From an uncultured Eubacteriales bacterium (GTDB lineage: Bacteria; Bacillota; Clostridia; Christensenellales; Pumilibacteraceae), in the NCBI GenBank assembly GCA_900553005.1, contig USBU01000010.1, positions 1-14,834 on the forward strand: 14,834 nt of DNA. Reading direction: 5' to 3'. Position numbers and translations under genes: made by a program. The notes under the pieces are model-generated. The model was not told the DNA's origin and ran no database searches. It saw nothing but the letters and a program-made list of their open reading frames with translations. Of this stretch, positions 14,024-14,834 are shown in pieces. Numbering within the stretch: position 1 is the first letter of the stretch; the number at the start of each line of letters is the position of its first letter.

Positions 14024-14038
14024 TCGGTTTAAAACCGA
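14024..14038. repeat. short inverted repeat between convergent genes
   Basis: TCGGTTT-A-AAACCGA is a perfect 15-bp symmetry between the Imm5-like gene and the convergent AraC gene. It lacks a T-run on either strand, so a terminator role is doubtful. Confidence 0.35.
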
Positions 14039-14054
14039 AAGGGAGACGTTTGCT

Positions 14055-14820
14055 CTATTTATTGTTCATATGCACATAGAAGAATTTATTGCGGAACAGC
14101 GTAGGCGTGGTCTTTTCGTGATATTTGAAAAACTTTACAAATGAATTTTCATCCTCAAAGCCGCACATGGCGGCTATTTCTTTTATAGTAAAGTTGGTAT
14201 TTATCAGCTGAGATTCGATGTAGCCAAGCCGCTGTTTTATTATTCCCGTTTTTATATCCGTTCCGAATTCGCGTTTGTAGGTCCTGGACAGATAATCCGC
14301 GCTGTAACCGAAGCGTTTACTTATCCTGGCGACGCTTAATTGTTTCCTGGCGTTTATGCGGATATATTCGTCCAGGTCGTATGCCAGCTTATTACGGCAT
14401 TCTTTGTTATCATTAAGTGAAAGTAAAAATTTCAGCAATGTCAGCTCGCACAGCTCCGTCGAGGTCTTTGACAAGTGCATGATTTCCTTGAAAATTCTTT
14501 CAGCGTTCAAGTCGGACGGATGGCATAGCTTGGGTAGTTTAAGCGCCGAAATATCGTCCGAGAAAAAATGCAGCCAGTAAAAGGCGGTATGTCCTCGGCT
14601 TTCTTCCGTACCGCCGTGCTCCAGTCCCGGCTCAAGAAGAAGCATATCGCCCTTTTTAAAGCGAAAGTTTTTTTCCTTTTCCCTTATTTTGACCTCGCCC
14701 TCGGTGACAAAAATAAGCTCGTAGGTATTTATCGTAACGGTCGGATGTATCCAATCGGCTTCCGTATCGAAAAGGCCCATATTTGAAAACGCAACGTTAA
14801 TTTTGCCGTCAATACTGATC
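14055..14820 (-). CDS. AraC family transcriptional regulator (5' end missing)
   Basis: The visible part has a cupin-type sensor segment (TYELIFVTEGEV, then FKKGDMLLLEPGLEHGG) and a C-terminal AraC double helix-turn-helix ending with EIAAMCGFEDENSFVKFFKYHEKTTPTLFR-like spacing (about the last 100 residues). An ATG at 14780 would give 241 residues but has no ribosome binding site, and the reading frame stays open upstream of it with plausible residues (ISIDGKINVAFSN). I therefore treat the gene as truncated by the contig end. The frame continues through 14821-14834, but those bases are adapter. The target is unknown; the gene it controls is probably beyond the window. It is unrelated in close sequence to the other AraC protein here. 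Confidence 0.88.
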
Positions 14821-14834
14821 CTGTCTCTTATACA
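14821..14834. other. Nextera/Tn5 mosaic-end adapter remnant
   Basis: CTGTCTCTTATACA equals the first 14 bases of the 19-base Nextera transposase adapter CTGTCTCTTATACACATCT. Located exactly at the end of the window, it is best read as untrimmed sequencing adapter and not as genome sequence. Confidence 0.92.

Noticed and set aside
14821..14834. Genuine Tn5 mosaic end marking a transposon
   Set aside because: The match stops at the window edge and no transposase or insertion sequence feature accompanies it; sequencing adapter is the simpler explanation.

Overview
The window looks like chromosomal DNA of a Bacillota (Firmicutes) bacterium of the class Clostridia, most likely an uncultured, metagenome-assembled lineage. 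Supporting signs are the rpmH-rnpA-yidD-yidC-jag block, consensus sigma-A-type promoters with 17-bp spacers, GGAGG-type ribosome binding sites, and Clostridia-style proteins (long-loop YidC, AraC regulators with cupin domains, DUF3795). I see no tRNA, rRNA, CRISPR array, insertion sequence or prophage. The last 14 bases match the Nextera/Tn5 sequencing adapter, so the window almost certainly ends at a contig end with untrimmed adapter.

Layout. (1) 138-3280, plus strand: a tight four-gene operon encoding an SPFH-domain protein with three C-terminal zinc ribbons (YdjI-like), a zinc-ribbon protein with a C-terminal membrane anchor (YdjG-like), and two small unrecognised membrane proteins. It resembles the Bacillus subtilis membrane-stress module around PspA, but no pspA is present. 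(2) 3453-3917, plus: a monocistronic Cys-rich DUF3795 protein with its own promoter, sharing a bidirectional terminator with the convergent next gene. (3) 9266 down to 4162, minus: a TtcA-family tRNA-thiolation-type ATPase overlapping an AraC regulator by 4 nt, then an ADP-ribosylglycohydrolase-family protein, then adenine deaminase. The last two have their own promoters. The order suggests AraC control of a nucleoside/purine salvage function, but this is inference.

(4) 9436-12331, plus: the ribosomal protein L34 / RNase P protein / YidD / YidC / KhpB (Jag) cluster, linking translation, tRNA maturation, membrane-protein insertion and an RNA-binding regulator. It is divergent from ttcA across a short double promoter region. 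The usual neighbours (dnaA upstream; mnmE, mnmG, rsmG, parAB downstream) are absent: a strong terminator closes the cluster after jag. (5) 12730-13980, plus: a membrane-anchored DUF2726 protein and an orphan Imm5-like putative immunity protein, both accessory in character. (6) 14055 to the right end, minus: a second AraC-family regulator, cut off by the contig end.

I did not find a clearly new multi-gene system. The best candidates for one are the SPFH/zinc-ribbon operon with its two unknown membrane partners, and the AraC/ADP-ribosylglycohydrolase/adenine deaminase group.
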